DNA of 64,000 nucleotides from Shewanella sp. NFH-SH190041 (GCF_024363255.1 NZ_AP026070.1:3658001-3722000), one strand, 5' to 3'; positions 1 through 13,675 are shown, counted from the first letter of the stretch. Numbers and translations are program-made. Notes: generated by a model not told the origin, from the sequence alone.

Positions 1-118
1 AAAGTGGCTTTGGTTTTACAATCATGAACGACCACACAAAGCAAACAATGGCAGGCCACCACTGATGGCTGCTTAGCCTCTACTTTAAACTGCGGTTAAA
101 AAAGGGAGGACTACCCCC
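1..118 (+). mobile_element. Right end of an IS3-family insertion sequence, cut by window edge
   Basis: Only the tail of the element is visible. It holds the last 24 codons of an OrfB-type transposase (2-76), then about 40 bases ending in a G/C-rich stretch (104-117) that may be the right inverted repeat. The left part lies outside the window, so neither the inverted repeat nor a target duplication can be confirmed. The family call rests on the transposase C-terminus. Confidence 0.55.
2..76 (+). CDS. IS3-family transposase OrfB, C-terminal fragment
   Basis: Frame 2 reads KWLWFYNHERPHKANNGRPP and then LMAA and a TAG stop at 74-76. The YNxERPHxxxxGxPP pattern is the usual end of the DDE integrase-core (rve) domain of IS3-family OrfB proteins, just after the catalytic glutamate. 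The start lies off the window, so the state of the full gene is unknown. The piece is short, but this motif is distinctive. Confidence 0.65.
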   Translation, partial: KWLWFYNHERPHKANNGRPPLMAA

Positions 119-416
119 ATACAAACACGCTAACAACCCCCCACCAAAAGCTTACAGCCAAGTCTATTCATGACTTTATCGCAAATTGTGGCTTCTAGCA
201 GCCGATCCCCATCAATAACCATGTAACAAACTGCTTAGCAGTATCAGGATGCCGCTGAATATCAATAGCGCTGCGACTTTGGCGCGGCGCCAATATGGAG
301 CCATAACAACAATACAGAGTTAAGCGTATAAGCAGTAAATAAGAGAGAATGAAACCAATCTTGGGATAGCACTAAAAAAATGCACTTGAGATAGCGAGGT
401 AAATAGCAGAAAAGCA
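119..416. other. No gene recognised
   Basis: Short frames here have no ribosome binding site and no protein character. I looked for secE downstream of tRNA-Trp, as in many gammaproteobacteria, and did not find it, so the IS may have separated tRNA-Trp from its usual neighbour. Confidence 0.4.
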
Positions 417-442
417 AAAGGCCGCTCATAAGAGCGGCCTTT
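417..442 (-). terminator. Terminator of tRNA-Trp
   Basis: A perfect ten-base stem (AAAGGCCGCT / AGCGGCCTTT) with a short loop lies just downstream of tRNA-Trp on the minus strand and is followed by a T-rich tract. Confidence 0.85.
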
Positions 443-450
443 CTGGAATG

Positions 451-527
451 TGGCAGGGGTGGCAGGACTCGAACCCGCAACCATCGGTTTTGGAGACCGC
501 TGTTCTACCAATTGGAACTACACCCCT
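451..527 (-). tRNA. tRNA-Trp (CCA)
   Basis: The reverse complement folds as a cloverleaf beginning AGGGGTG and ending in encoded CCA. The anticodon loop CTCCAAA gives anticodon CCA. The T-arm GGTTCGAGTCC and D-arm are intact. The gene has its own promoter and terminator, so it appears monocistronic. Confidence 0.96.
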
Positions 528-540
528 GTTGACGCGGTGC

Positions 541-569
541 ATTATGCAAAAAGCCCTGCTAAAGGTAAA
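541..569 (-). promoter_or_regulatory. Promoter of tRNA-Trp
   Basis: On the minus strand, TTTACC (564-569) and CATAAT (541-546) are 17 bases apart. They are followed by a G/C-rich discriminator (GCACCGCGTC) typical of stringently controlled stable-RNA promoters. Confidence 0.75.
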
Positions 570-818
570 GCACTTTTTCCTTAAAAACTGCATGACTGCA
601 GCTTTTTCGGACAATGTGCGCAATAAACAGTAAAACTGCTGGTTTTAGCAACTTTATCGCGCAACCTAACAACAACGTCCGTCTGCTATTAGGCTTTAAC
701 TTCTCGCTTAAAATAGAAAAAATCGTGCACTCACAAAAGATTCATCGCGTAAATAACATCAAAAACAACAACCAAGTAGCATGTGTTTTTGACTTAGTAT
801 CACTACATGATGAAAAGC

Positions 819-1358
819 TTACTGCTGCAACTCAAGCCGGGTTTCACGTTTCAGTTTATAATCGCAACTCGTCCCCTGAACTTGGCAAGCCAACTCTTTA
901 CTCAACATGCGACTGCCCTGACGTTCCCATTCCAACTTTAATTTGGCAGGCTGACCATTATTCTGCCCATTCCGGCTATAAACTAACTTCCAATGGCTAG
1001 CATCTTTAAAGTCCACTGAGTCCACTTTATATTGATGTAGCGAGCCATTACCGCGACGAAAATAAGATTCGATCAGGGCATTAGTTTCTGGATGCCAAGT
1101 CATCAAGCTCATCGCATAAGCACGCTGTCCCGCTTCCGCATAAGTCAGATAACGGATAACAGTAGCCTTGTCAGGGGTGGTTTCTGTATTCACCCGCAAA
1201 TCCACAGTTTTAGCTGGATTACCAGCATAACGTACCTGACCAACCCACTGCCCAGCGGACCCCAACACGGCCCTCCAAGCATCATTACCCGCAGCAACAG
1301 CGGGTAATGTCATCACGCTCAAACACACTGCTGCAGCCCATGTTTTCATGCTACTCAT
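819..1358 (-). CDS. Secreted hypothetical protein
   Basis: A 179-residue protein with a clear Sec signal peptide: charged MSSMK start, hydrophobic core, cleavage likely after AVAA near residue 23. The mature part is polar with many Trp, Tyr and Arg residues and two cysteines near the C-terminus that could form a disulfide. AGGAG lies seven bases before the first ATG, which supports this start. I do not recognise the family and assign no function. It stands alone between tRNA-Trp and the tail of the rRNA operon. Confidence 0.75.
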   Translation of the reverse strand: MSSMKTWAAAVCLSVMTLPAVAAGNDAWRAVLGSAGQWVGQVRYAGNPAKTVDLRVNTETTPDKATVIRYLTYAEAGQRAYAMSLMTWHPETNALIESYFRRGNGSLHQYKVDSVDFKDASHWKLVYSRNGQNNGQPAKLKLEWERQGSRMLSKELACQVQGTSCDYKLKRETRLELQQ

Positions 1359-1575
1359 TTATATACTCCTGAAATGTGACTCTGAAAATCAAAATAAGGC
1401 ATGACATACCGGCAATATCCACCTAACGCGGAGAAGATAAAAGTGCCAGATATGCGAAAACAGATTGTATCAGGCGTTGATACAGTTATCACAGTGATAA
1501 TCACAGCAAATGACAAGCCGACGCTTTACAAATACAAAGCCTAACTAACGGAACGTTTGAGCCAATTACACATAT

Positions 1576-1835
1576 AAAAGCCTTGTTATTTCAGACGGGG
1601 CTTTGATGTCAGTGGCGGACGAATGTGGCAATCGCCACAAGCCTATGAGCGCGAAGCTTTAGCGTAACTGGGGCGGACGGGACTCGACCCCGAGTGCCGT
1701 CGGCACGCGTGACAGGGTGAAATGACGCAGTCATGCTATGAACGAGAGGCAGGGACGCCGAACTGGCTTTGTACAGGATGTATTCTGACTTCTCTAAACA
1801 AAAAGTCTTACTAACTGAACTGTACAAGTTAAATT
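1576..1835 (-). pseudogene. Decayed second copy of tRNA-Asp and its terminator
   Basis: Fragments matching the intact neighbour (1846-1959) occur in the same order. They are a terminator-like stem (1576-1606), the 3' end AGTGGCGGA (1611-1619), the T-arm GCGGACGGGACTCGA (near 1673-1687), CGTGACAGG (near 1709), TATTCTGAC, and CTAACTGAAC near 1810. Unrelated sequence separates them, so no cloverleaf can form. This looks like a tandem duplication now degenerating. Confidence 0.55.
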
Positions 1836-1845
1836 CTAAATACAA

Positions 1846-1872
1846 AAAAGCCCCGTCATTTCTGACGAGGCT
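1846..1872 (-). terminator. Terminator of the rRNA operon
   Basis: On the minus strand a nine-base stem (GCCTCGTCA / TGACGGGGC) with a GAAA tetraloop is followed by six T residues, just after tRNA-Asp. Confidence 0.85.
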
Positions 1873-1882
1873 TCGATGTAAG

Positions 1883-1959
1883 TGGCGGAGCGGACGGGAC
1901 TCGAACCCGCGACCCCCGGCGTGACAGGCCGGTATTCTAACCAACTGAACTACCGCTCC
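1883..1959 (-). tRNA. tRNA-Asp (GTC)
   Basis: A 77-base cloverleaf with acceptor GGAGCGG, anticodon loop CTGTCAC (anticodon GTC), T-arm GGTTCGAGTCC and encoded CCA. It is the last gene of the rRNA operon, right after 5S. Confidence 0.97.
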
Positions 1960-1969
1960 ACTAAATTAG

Positions 1970-2089
1970 GCGCTTGGCGATGACCTACTCTCACATGGGG
2001 AAACCCCACACTACCATCGGCGCGACTGCGTTTCACTTCTGAGTTCGGAATGGGATCAGGTGGGACCACAGTGCTATTGTCACCAAGCA
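1970..2089 (-). rRNA. rrf: 5S ribosomal RNA
   Basis: The reverse complement matches the gammaproteobacterial 5S sequence throughout, including CCGAACTCAGAAGTGAAACG and the pairing ends TGCTTGG / CCAAGCG. Ends are set by analogy to the E. coli molecule (about 120 nt). Confidence 0.95.
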
Positions 2090-2122
2090 AATTCGTTAAT
2101 TCGGAAAGCTGTACAAAAAATA

Positions 2123-2198
2123 TGGTGGTCGCTACTGGGCTCGAACCAGTGACCCCCTCCTTGTAAGGGAGGTGCTCTCCCAGCTGAGCTAAGCGACC
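2123..2198 (-). tRNA. tRNA-Val (TAC)
   Basis: A 76-base cloverleaf with acceptor GGTCGCT pairing AGCGACC, anticodon loop TTACAAG (anticodon TAC), T-arm GGTTCGAGCCC and encoded CCA. It lies between 23S and 5S on the same strand, so it should be processed from the rRNA transcript. Confidence 0.95.
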
Positions 2199-2283
2199 TG
2201 GGATTCTTTTCGCTTTGAGTTCAAAACTTCAATCAAGTCTTGATTATTCTATCAAGGTTTCCAACAAAACCCTTTTGGGTTGT

Positions 2284-5176
<2,893 letters not shown>

Positions 5177-5364
5177 ATACAACCCAAATGAGTTTCATTC
5201 AGGTTGCATTGCAACTTGCTGGTTTGATAATTGTAATTCTTTCGAATCACAACGCCTTGATTAGAATACTCAATTTACTTGATTAAAGTGTTTGAGAACT
5301 CAATTTTGTATTAACAAAGCCTTTCTTAAAAAGAGAGGTTTGTTTCTACTATCAGCTTTCCAAA

Positions 5365-5376
5365 TTGTTAAAGAAC
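5365..5376 (-). promoter_or_regulatory. boxA antitermination site in the 16S-23S spacer
   Basis: The minus strand reads GTTCTTTAACAA, the boxA element bound by Nus factors. It lies in the 281-nt internal spacer (5177-5457), in which I see no tRNA gene. Confidence 0.7.
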
Positions 5377-5457
5377 GTCATCAACTCAACTAAGGAGTCA
5401 ATGTTGCCAGACAAGGCAATCTGTGTGAACACTCAACAGCGTAATGTGTCGCTTAGG

Positions 5458-7000
<1,543 letters not shown>

Positions 7001-7172
7001 AAAGTTTTGGTTGAACCCGAAGGTTCTGCTCAATGAATTCTGTCTTTGCATCATTACCCATTAAGGCAATGACTGCATTTGCATGCTGCGCGAACTTCGT
7101 TCATTGATAAAAGTCTTTGTCGACCTCATCAACATCTGCGAATGTCCACACAGATTTGCTTGTCTGTTTATA

Positions 7173-7185
7173 TTGTTAAAGAGCA
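7173..7185 (-). promoter_or_regulatory. boxA antitermination site in the 16S leader
   Basis: The minus strand reads TGCTCTTTAACAA, identical to the consensus boxA of E. coli rRNA leaders. Confidence 0.85.
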
Positions 7186-7219
7186 ACCGATGCTGTTTCT
7201 CACCGGGTCAGGGCTGCGT

Positions 7220-7247
7220 ATTCTACGCTTTCCTGTTGTCGCGTCAA
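7220..7247 (-). promoter_or_regulatory. rrn promoter P2
   Basis: On the minus strand, TTGACG (7242-7247) and TAGAAT (7220-7225) are 16 bases apart, between P1 and the 16S leader. Confidence 0.8.
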
Positions 7248-7352
7248 GCATTTTTTCAAATGTTTTTTCGCGTCACTCATTGCCTTAGCAAGTGAGTGAA
7301 TCTTCACTTCAACAACCTCTGGAAGCGCGTTGTGCCGTGTCGATGGAGGCGC

Positions 7353-7380
7353 ATTATAGGCAGCTTATTTTTTTGCGCAA
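7353..7380 (-). promoter_or_regulatory. rrn promoter P1
   Basis: On the minus strand, TTGCGC (7375-7380) and TATAAT (7353-7358) are 16 bases apart. The GCGCCTCC discriminator closely resembles E. coli rrn P1 promoters, which are ppGpp/DksA and growth-rate controlled. A-rich sequence lies directly upstream. Confidence 0.85.
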
Positions 7381-7714
7381 GGGCTTTTTTACCAAACCAC
7401 AAACGGACGCACAGTTTTTAAACAAATCATCCATTTTTGCGTAAATATTGCCCATTTTGCATAATTTTAGGTTGGAAAATGCTATATCTGTTGCGACCCA
7501 TCACCTTACGGCGTCTTTATACCGTAGTAGCTATACCAAACCAGCTCCGTTGAGATGGTCTTTAAGCAAGGCGATATCACAACGCTATGCTAAACGTTTT
7601 TGTTTTTTGCCAAGCCACTATTACTAAAAGGCAAAGGCGCAGTAATGTTGGCAACAGAGTATGCTTATACATATATATGGCTAAACAGCTCACTGTTTTA
7701 TGCAAGGATGCCTG

Positions 7715-8206
7715 ATGTCGTTATTATCATACCCAATGCCGCTGGAGCGTTACTGCCGCCTATTACCGCTACTGATAGGGGGCATATTGTTATCCAGCTA
7801 CGCTACTACTGTTATAGCTGGCGATAAGATTTATTCTTGGACTGATGCGCAAGGGGTGACCCACTTCAGTCAACAACCACCTGCAGAACAAGGAGAGGTT
7901 GTCACATTATCCACTCAGCAATTATCTCCAGCGAAGATTGGGACGGTTACCCCTAAACGCTATAGTACGACGCAAGCTGACGCTGCAACTTATAGTGCTT
8001 TATCCAAACAAACCCAAGCAGATAAACAGCAAGCTGAACTGATCTGCAAAAATGCCCGCCACAGTTTGAGTATGCTGAATACTCATCCACGCTTGGCACA
8101 CAAAGATCCGCAAACCGGCCATCAAATAATACTCAGTGATGCCCAACGCCAAGAAGCTATTAAGCAAGCCAAGTCCCGCATCGCGCAATTTTGTCAGCCG
8201 CAATAA
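7715..8206 (+). CDS. DUF4124-domain exported protein
   Basis: A 163-residue protein. The N-terminus has a hydrophobic signal segment (about residues 14-35) followed by GDKIYSWTDAQGVTHFSQ, the hallmark opening of DUF4124 proteins (a short beta module found in gammaproteobacterial envelope proteins). The remainder is Gln- and Ala-rich and probably helical, with two cysteines. I chose the ATG at 7715 because AAGGA lies about eight bases upstream; an in-frame ATG 15 bases earlier lacks this spacing. Cellular role unknown. It is convergent with clpB and shares a terminator with it. Confidence 0.8.
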   Translation: MSLLSYPMPLERYCRLLPLLIGGILLSSYATTVIAGDKIYSWTDAQGVTHFSQQPPAEQGEVVTLSTQQLSPAKIGTVTPKRYSTTQADAATYSALSKQTQADKQQAELICKNARHSLSMLNTHPRLAHKDPQTGHQIILSDAQRQEAIKQAKSRIAQFCQPQ

Positions 8207-8208
8207 AA

Positions 8209-8229
8209 AGAGCACCCTTAGGTGCTCTT
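8209..8229. terminator. Bidirectional terminator between DUF4124 gene and clpB
   Basis: The stem AAGAGCACC / GGTGCTCTT with a four-base loop has an A-tract on one side and a T-tract on the minus-strand exit. It serves clpB strongly and the plus-strand gene more weakly. Confidence 0.8.
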
Positions 8230-8251
8230 GAATAGGCTTTACCTGACAATG

Positions 8252-10825
8252 TTACTGCCGGAAGGTCAACACATCATCTACCACATCAACATGAATAGGT
8301 TTACCTGGCAGCAGATCGCCCCGCAGTAAACGCTGTGATAATGGGTTTTCAATTTCCTGTTGCAGCGCCCGTTTCAGCGGCCGCGCACCAAATACAGGGT
8401 CAAACCCGGCTTCAGCAATCATAGCCAGTGCAGCATCGGATATTTCCAAATCAAACTCTTTCTCAGCTAACCGCTTACGCAGAGAGTTAATTTGAATATC
8501 AGCAATGCGCTTGATGTTTTCAGCATCCAGTGGGTGGAATACCACTGTCTCGTCAATCCGGTTTAAAAACTCCGGCCGGAAATAACGATGCACGACTTCC
8601 ATGACATCCGTTTTCATATCGGCATAACTGAAATGGCCAAATTTTTCCTGAATGATGTCAGAGCCCAAGTTGGAGGTCATAATCACCACTGTATTACGGA
8701 AATCCACTGTCCGCCCTTGGCCATCCGTCAAACGCCCATCATCCAATACCTGCAAGAGGATATTGAAAACATCAGGATGCGCTTTTTCCACCTCATCCAG
8801 CAGGATCACTGAATAAGGTTTACGGCGAACAGTCTCGGTCAGGTATCCGCCCTCTTCGTAACCGACATATCCCGGAGGTGCACCGACCAAACGGGACACG
8901 GTATGTTTCTCCATAAACTCCGACATATCGATCCGCACTAATGCAGACTCAGTATCGAACAAGAACTTCGCCAGTGTTTTACACAGCTCAGTTTTACCCA
9001 CCCCGGTGGGGCCTAAAAACAGGAATGAACCAATTGGGCGATTTGGATCTGCCAGACCGGCACGGCTACGACGGATGGCGTTAGCAACGGCATCAACCGC
9101 TTCATTTTGACCGATAACCCGCTCATGCAGGGCATCTTCCATTTGCAGCAGTTTTTCCCGCTCACCTTCCAGCATTTTTGCCACAGGGATCCCAGTCGCT
9201 TTAGACAGCACTTCGGCAATTTCCACATCTGTGACTTTATTGCGCAGCAGTGTCATATCCTGCATTTCTGCTTGGGAAGCAAGATCCAGCTGTTTTTCCA
9301 ACTCAGGAATACGACCGTATTGCAGCTCAGACATCCGGGTTAGATCCCCCGCCCGTCGAGCCACATCCATATCCATCCGCGCCTGTTCCAAATCCGCTTT
9401 GATTTGCTGAGTACCAGCCAACGCCGCTTTCTCGGCATACCAGATTTCGTTCAGTTCAGCAGATTTTGCTTCTATCTCACCCAGTTCATTGCGCAGAATT
9501 TCCAGCCGTTTGCGGCTGGCTTCATCGCTTTCTTTAATCAGCGCCTGCTCTTCCAGTTTTAACTGGATACCGCGGCGTTCCAGCTTATCCAGCGGCTCCG
9601 GTTTAGAGTCAATCTGCATGCGGATACTGGAAGCGGCCTCATCAATTAAGTCGATGGCTTTATCTGGCAGCATACGGTCTGAGATATATCTGTGTGACAT
9701 ACTGGCCGCCGCAACAATAGCGGGATCGGTGATCTCCACATGGTGGTGCAGCTCATAACGCTCTTTCAGACCACGCAAGATAGCGATGGTGTCTTCCACG
9801 CTAGGTTCATCAACCAGTACTTTTTGGAAGCGGCGCTCAAGGGCGGCATCTTTTTCAATATACTGACGATACTCATCCAGTGTCGTTGCCCCAACGCAGT
9901 GTAACTCACCCCGAGCTAATGCCGGTTTGAGCATATTACCTGCGTCCATGGCACCATCACCTTTACCGGCGCCAACCATGGTATGCAGCTCATCGATAAA
10001 CAGGATCACCTGTCCTTCTTCCTGCGCCAGTTCGTTGAGCACACTTTTCAGACGCTCTTCAAACTCACCACGATATTTAGCCCCAGCGATCAGAGCCCCC
10101 ATATCCAGCGACAACACGCGTTTATTGCGGATGCCTTCAGGCACTTCACCATTCACAATCCGCTGGGCCAACCCTTCAACGATGGCGGTTTTACCCACCC
10201 CGGGTTCACCAATTAATACTGGATTATTTTTGCTACGACGCTGTAACACCTGAATGGTGCGCCGGATCTCATCATCACGACCAATCACAGGGTCTAATTT
10301 GCCCTGCTCAGCCCGCTCAGTCAGATCCACAGTAAATTTTTTCAACGCCTGACGTTGATCCTCAGCATTGGGATCATCCACATTGTGGCCAGCGCGAATA
10401 TCATTAATGGTTTTTTCCAGTGCAGCTTTCGTTGCTCCGGCTTCCGTCAGCAGTTTTGCCAACGGGTCTTTACTTTCCAGCGCGGCCAGAATAAACAGCT
10501 CACTGGAGATATATTTGTCCTTACGCTTCTGTGCCAGCTTGTCACACAGATTCAGCATACGGATAAGTGATTGGGAAAGTTGAACATCCCCACCTGTGCC
10601 TTCCACCTGAGGCAACCGTTCAAGCTCCTGACTCAATAGTGAGCGCAGGTTGCTGACCCGGATTCCGGATTGTGTCAGCAGAGGATGGATTGAACCGCCT
10701 TCCTGATTGAGCAGTGCCATCATCAGGTGGACAGGTTCAATAAACTGATGGTCCCGACCTAGTGCGAGGGACTGAGCATCAGAAATGGCAAGCTGAAATT
10801 TGTTGGTCATACGATCAAGTCGCAT
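8252..10825 (-). CDS. clpB: ClpB disaggregase chaperone
   Basis: An 857-residue AAA+ chaperone, the same length as E. coli ClpB, which threads aggregated proteins through a hexameric ring together with DnaK. The order is: N-terminal Clp_N repeats (1-145), first nucleotide domain with Walker A GEPGVGKT near 206-213 and ILFIDELHT Walker B, the long coiled-coil M domain (about 410-525), then the second nucleotide domain with GPTGVGKT near 606 and [14 protein letters not shown]. The start [10 protein letters not shown] matches the family. A sigma-32 promoter lies about 230 bases upstream, so it should be heat-shock induced. Confidence 0.98.
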   Translation of the reverse strand: MRLDRMTNKFQLAISDAQSLALGRDHQFIEPVHLMMALLNQEGGSIHPLLTQSGIRVSNLRSLLSQELERLPQVEGTGGDVQLSQSLIRMLNLCDKLAQKRKDKYISSELFILAALESKDPLAKLLTEAGATKAALEKTINDIRAGHNVDDPNAEDQRQALKKFTVDLTERAEQGKLDPVIGRDDEIRRTIQVLQRRSKNNPVLIGEPGVGKTAIVEGLAQRIVNGEVPEGIRNKRVLSLDMGALIAGAKYRGEFEERLKSVLNELAQEEGQVILFIDELHTMVGAGKGDGAMDAGNMLKPALARGELHCVGATTLDEYRQYIEKDAALERRFQKVLVDEPSVEDTIAILRGLKERYELHHHVEITDPAIVAAASMSHRYISDRMLPDKAIDLIDEAASSIRMQIDSKPEPLDKLERRGIQLKLEEQALIKESDEASRKRLEILRNELGEIEAKSAELNEIWYAEKAALAGTQQIKADLEQARMDMDVARRAGDLTRMSELQYGRIPELEKQLDLASQAEMQDMTLLRNKVTDVEIAEVLSKATGIPVAKMLEGEREKLLQMEDALHERVIGQNEAVDAVANAIRRSRAGLADPNRPIGSFLFLGPTGVGKTELCKTLAKFLFDTESALVRIDMSEFMEKHTVSRLVGAPPGYVGYEEGGYLTETVRRKPYSVILLDEVEKAHPDVFNILLQVLDDGRLTDGQGRTVDFRNTVVIMTSNLGSDIIQEKFGHFSYADMKTDVMEVVHRYFRPEFLNRIDETVVFHPLDAENIKRIADIQINSLRKRLAEKEFDLEISDAALAMIAEAGFDPVFGARPLKRALQQEIENPLSQRLLRGDLLPGKPIHVDVVDDVLTFRQ

Positions 10826-11058
10826 ACAGCCTCCTATTGCCCCTTAATTGTTAACGAAAAATTACCAATTCCACAAATATCCGGTTGTTAACGGGACGTC
10901 AGCTTAGAGAGCAAGTATTTTTTGCCGCCAATACTGCACTGGATAACCAGTGACATCAGCTTAAACGGCGAGTTTTCCCATTGCTATAACCATAGCAATG
11001 GCAACCCGGCAACTTGCTGGGTAAGCGCATTTGTATCGATATGAATCGGTATAGAGAC

Positions 11059-11087
11059 TAAATGGAGGCTAGCTGAAAAATTTCAAG
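11059..11087 (-). promoter_or_regulatory. Sigma-32 heat-shock promoter of clpB
   Basis: On the minus strand, CTTGAAA (11081-11087) and CTCCATTTA (11059-11067) are 13 bases apart, close to the RpoH consensus CTTGAAA / CCCCATNTA. It lies just after the pgeF stop, giving clpB its own transcript with a leader of roughly 220 nt. Confidence 0.8.
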
Positions 11088-11094
11088 GGATAGA

Positions 11095-11811
11095 TCAGGA
11101 TTTCAACCAGATAAAAGATGCAAAACGTCCAGTAACAGGGCTTTTGCGGTAAGAAAAATATTTATCGGACAACGTGTAAGTACACAGTGAGGTACAGTGA
11201 ATATCCGTTACCCCGGCATGATTGAGCCGCTGCACCGCCAACTGCTCCAAATTGGCCATATATTTACCCGGCGCGGCGGGGATAAAAGCTTGAGCCGCAG
11301 CGGGACTATAAGCCATAAAGGCCTCACGCACCTCTGGACCGACTTCAAACGCTGTCGGGCCAATAGCAGGTCCTGTCAGCGCCATTATCTCCTCAGCAGG
11401 CGCTGAGAAATGCCCTAGTGTATTTTCAATAATACCCTGACACAAACCGCGCCATCCGGCATGGATGGCAGCGACTTCAGTCCCCTGCCGGTTACACAGT
11501 AACACGGGCAGGCAATCGGCTGTCATCACCACACATACCTGACCGGCACACCGCGTATAACTGGCATCAGCCTGACAAGAGGCGGTCAGTGGTAGCTGTA
11601 CCACCTTAGTGCTGTGAACCTGATCCAGCCAGCTAGGCGCAGCTGGCATAGCAAAATGGTGCTGTACCCGGCGGCGATTTTCTCTCACCGCCTCAGGATT
11701 ATCATCCACATGCAGCCCCAAGTTCAGGCTATCAAATGGAGGTAAACTCACGCCACCTTCGCGGTTGGACACCGCAAAACCAACGTTATCGGGTACAGCC
11801 CAAGTGATCAT
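11095..11811 (-). CDS. pgeF: Peptidoglycan editing factor PgeF (YfiH, laccase-domain protein)
   Basis: A 238-residue member of the YfiH/CNF1-like family. In E. coli the family removes wrongly incorporated serine from muropeptide precursors; polyphenol oxidase and purine nucleoside activities have been reported for relatives. The metal-site motifs are present: WLDQVHST (H66), TADCLPVLL (C100) and AIHAGWRGL (H117). The gene starts two bases after the rluD stop on the same strand, the conserved rluD-yfiH arrangement seen in E. coli next to clpB. The product is cytoplasmic with no signal peptide. Confidence 0.93.
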   Translation of the reverse strand: MITWAVPDNVGFAVSNREGGVSLPPFDSLNLGLHVDDNPEAVRENRRRVQHHFAMPAAPSWLDQVHSTKVVQLPLTASCQADASYTRCAGQVCVVMTADCLPVLLCNRQGTEVAAIHAGWRGLCQGIIENTLGHFSAPAEEIMALTGPAIGPTAFEVGPEVREAFMAYSPAAAQAFIPAAPGKYMANLEQLAVQRLNHAGVTDIHCTSLCTYTLSDKYFSYRKSPVTGRFASFIWLKS

Positions 11812-11813
11812 CC

Positions 11814-12788
11814 TTATATGTACTCCATCGGATGTTCTTCAGTATCTTTACGTAGTGCTTTGGTCAGTTGCACCATGTCATCAGGTACTGGCGCATACCA
11901 AGTCATCACTTCACAAGTAAAGGGATGCGCTAACTCCAAACGAACTGCATGTAGCGCCTGACGCTTGAAGCCCTTGAGTACTTCAGTGAATTCAGCACTC
12001 GCTGCTTTGGGCGGACGCGGACGACCACCATACACAGGGTCGCCAACCAGAACGTGGCCGATATGCGCCATATGGACACGGATCTGGTGGGTCCGGCCTG
12101 TTTCTAGTCGCAGACGCAAACGGGTATGGGCGCGGAATTTCTCAGCCACACGATAATGGGTCACAGAGGGACGGCCACCGTGCTGAACTGACATCAAAGT
12201 TCGCTTAGTTGGATGACGATCAATCGGGGCATCCACTGTGCCACCTGCTGTCATGGTGCCAATACAGATGGCTTCATATTCACGGGTGATCTCACGCGCT
12301 TGCAGCGCAGCAACCAGATGAGTTTGAGCTTCAACGGTTTTTGCCACGACCATTAAGCCTGTAGTGTCTTTGTCCAGTCGGTGCACAATACCGGCACGGG
12401 GGACATGTTCAATAGCAGGACAATGATGCAACAAGGCATTCATCAACGTACCATCAGTATTACCCGCACCAGGGTGAACCACTAAACCCGCCTGCTTATT
12501 GATCACAATAATATGGTCATCTTCATAGACAATATTCAGATCAATAGCCTGAGCTTCGGCATGCACCTCTTCTTCTAAGGTGGCTTCAATTTCAATTTGC
12601 TGGGATTCCAGAACTTTTTCCCGCGGTATGCTAACCATTACCCCATCAACATACACGGCACCGGATAAAATCCATTCCTTGATGCGGGTACGAGAGTAGT
12701 CCGGGAATAATTCAGCCAATGCCTGATCTAATCTCAGCCCGGTTTGGGTTGCTGAAATCTCGCTTTTTAGATTAATCTCTTTAGCCAT
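11814..12788 (-). CDS. rluD: 23S rRNA pseudouridine synthase RluD
   Basis: A 324-residue enzyme that makes pseudouridines 1911, 1915 and 1917 in helix 69 of 23S rRNA. An N-terminal S4 RNA-binding domain (about 18-80) precedes the RluA-type catalytic domain with HRLDKDTTG at 136-144, where D139 is the catalytic aspartate. It starts with MAKEINLKSE and is followed almost without gap by pgeF. It is divergent from bamD, with about 125 bases between starts, as in E. coli. Confidence 0.96.
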   Translation of the reverse strand: MAKEINLKSEISATQTGLRLDQALAELFPDYSRTRIKEWILSGAVYVDGVMVSIPREKVLESQQIEIEATLEEEVHAEAQAIDLNIVYEDDHIIVINKQAGLVVHPGAGNTDGTLMNALLHHCPAIEHVPRAGIVHRLDKDTTGLMVVAKTVEAQTHLVAALQAREITREYEAICIGTMTAGGTVDAPIDRHPTKRTLMSVQHGGRPSVTHYRVAEKFRAHTRLRLRLETGRTHQIRVHMAHIGHVLVGDPVYGGRPRPPKAASAEFTEVLKGFKRQALHAVRLELAHPFTCEVMTWYAPVPDDMVQLTKALRKDTEEHPMEYI

Positions 12789-12913
12789 AAGGAACCGTGC
12801 CCCAAGATTTGGGGTCCAATAAAAAGTGCTATCTGTTACAATCGGATTGTTTCTATTTTATCTCGAAATGGAAAAATTCTTAACTACAACTTATAAAAGA
12901 ATTGAATTCTCCT

Positions 12914-13675
12914 ATGCCTAAATTTTCCAAGTGTGCCGCCGTTGCCCTGTTATCTTTTGCGATTTCAGCCTGTAGCAGTCACAGCGAGGTAGATGAAACC
13001 CTCAGTAAACAATCACCCGAGGCTCTTTATAGTCAAGCTCGAACCTCGATGGAGTTGGGCAACTATTCCAAAGCGGTGCGGACACTGGAAGCTCTGGACT
13101 CTCGCTATCCTTTTGGCCCCCATAAAACCCAGGTACAGCTGGACTTAATCTTTGCTTACTACAAATTAGATGATCCGGCATCGGGTATCGCCAATATTGA
13201 CCGTTTTATCCGCTTAAACCCGACCAGCCCAGATATTGATTATGTTTATTACATGCGCGGCCTGGTCAATATGCAGTCTGATACGTATCTGTTCCACGAT
13301 ATGCTTGGTATCGACCGTACTGACCGAGATCCGAAACATGCCCAGCAGGCATTTAAAGATTTTGAGCGACTGATCAAAATCTACCCCAACAGTAAATATG
13401 CCGCGGATGCCCGCAAGCGGATGCAGTATCTTAAAGACCGGTTAGCCAAGTATGACATTGATGTAGCGCAGTATTATATGAAGATGAATGCATGGACAGC
13501 CGCTGCCGCTCGGGCGCAAGCTGTGGTGGAAACCTATCCCGGCTCATCTGCTACGGAACAAGCTTTGGAGATCATGGCCAAAGCCTATGGCAAATTGGGG
13601 CAAAAAAATCTTAAGGCCCATGTATTAGAAGTGATGAAAGCCAATTATCCCGATAACGAACTGGTCAAAGGTTAA
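12914..13675 (+). CDS. bamD: Outer membrane assembly lipoprotein BamD
   Basis: A 253-residue essential lipoprotein of the BAM complex, which folds beta-barrel proteins into the outer membrane. The signal ends in a lipobox (ISAC) with the acylated cysteine at residue 20. TPR-like repeats follow, with the family phrases YxxARTSMELGNYSKAV and LDSRYPFGPH. I start at the ATG at 12914; an upstream in-frame TTG at 12902 adds four residues and is less likely. Its position next to rluD is the usual one. Confidence 0.95.
   Translation: MPKFSKCAAVALLSFAISACSSHSEVDETLSKQSPEALYSQARTSMELGNYSKAVRTLEALDSRYPFGPHKTQVQLDLIFAYYKLDDPASGIANIDRFIRLNPTSPDIDYVYYMRGLVNMQSDTYLFHDMLGIDRTDRDPKHAQQAFKDFERLIKIYPNSKYAADARKRMQYLKDRLAKYDIDVAQYYMKMNAWTAAAARAQAVVETYPGSSATEQALEIMAKAYGKLGQKNLKAHVLEVMKANYPDNELVKG

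Larger units (their letters stand above)
7001..7714. other. rRNA leader, two rrn promoters and upstream region; no gene
   Basis: The minus-strand 16S leader with boxA lies at 7001-7219 and the two rrn promoters at 7220-7380. A/T-rich sequence upstream of P1 (7381-7460) could act as an UP element. The rest, up to the DUF4124 gene, shows no credible coding frame. Confidence 0.6.

Noticed and set aside
614..1000. 128-residue plus-strand open frame
   Set aside because: It overlaps the secreted protein gene in antisense and the tRNA-Trp promoter, and has no ribosome site or protein-like composition.
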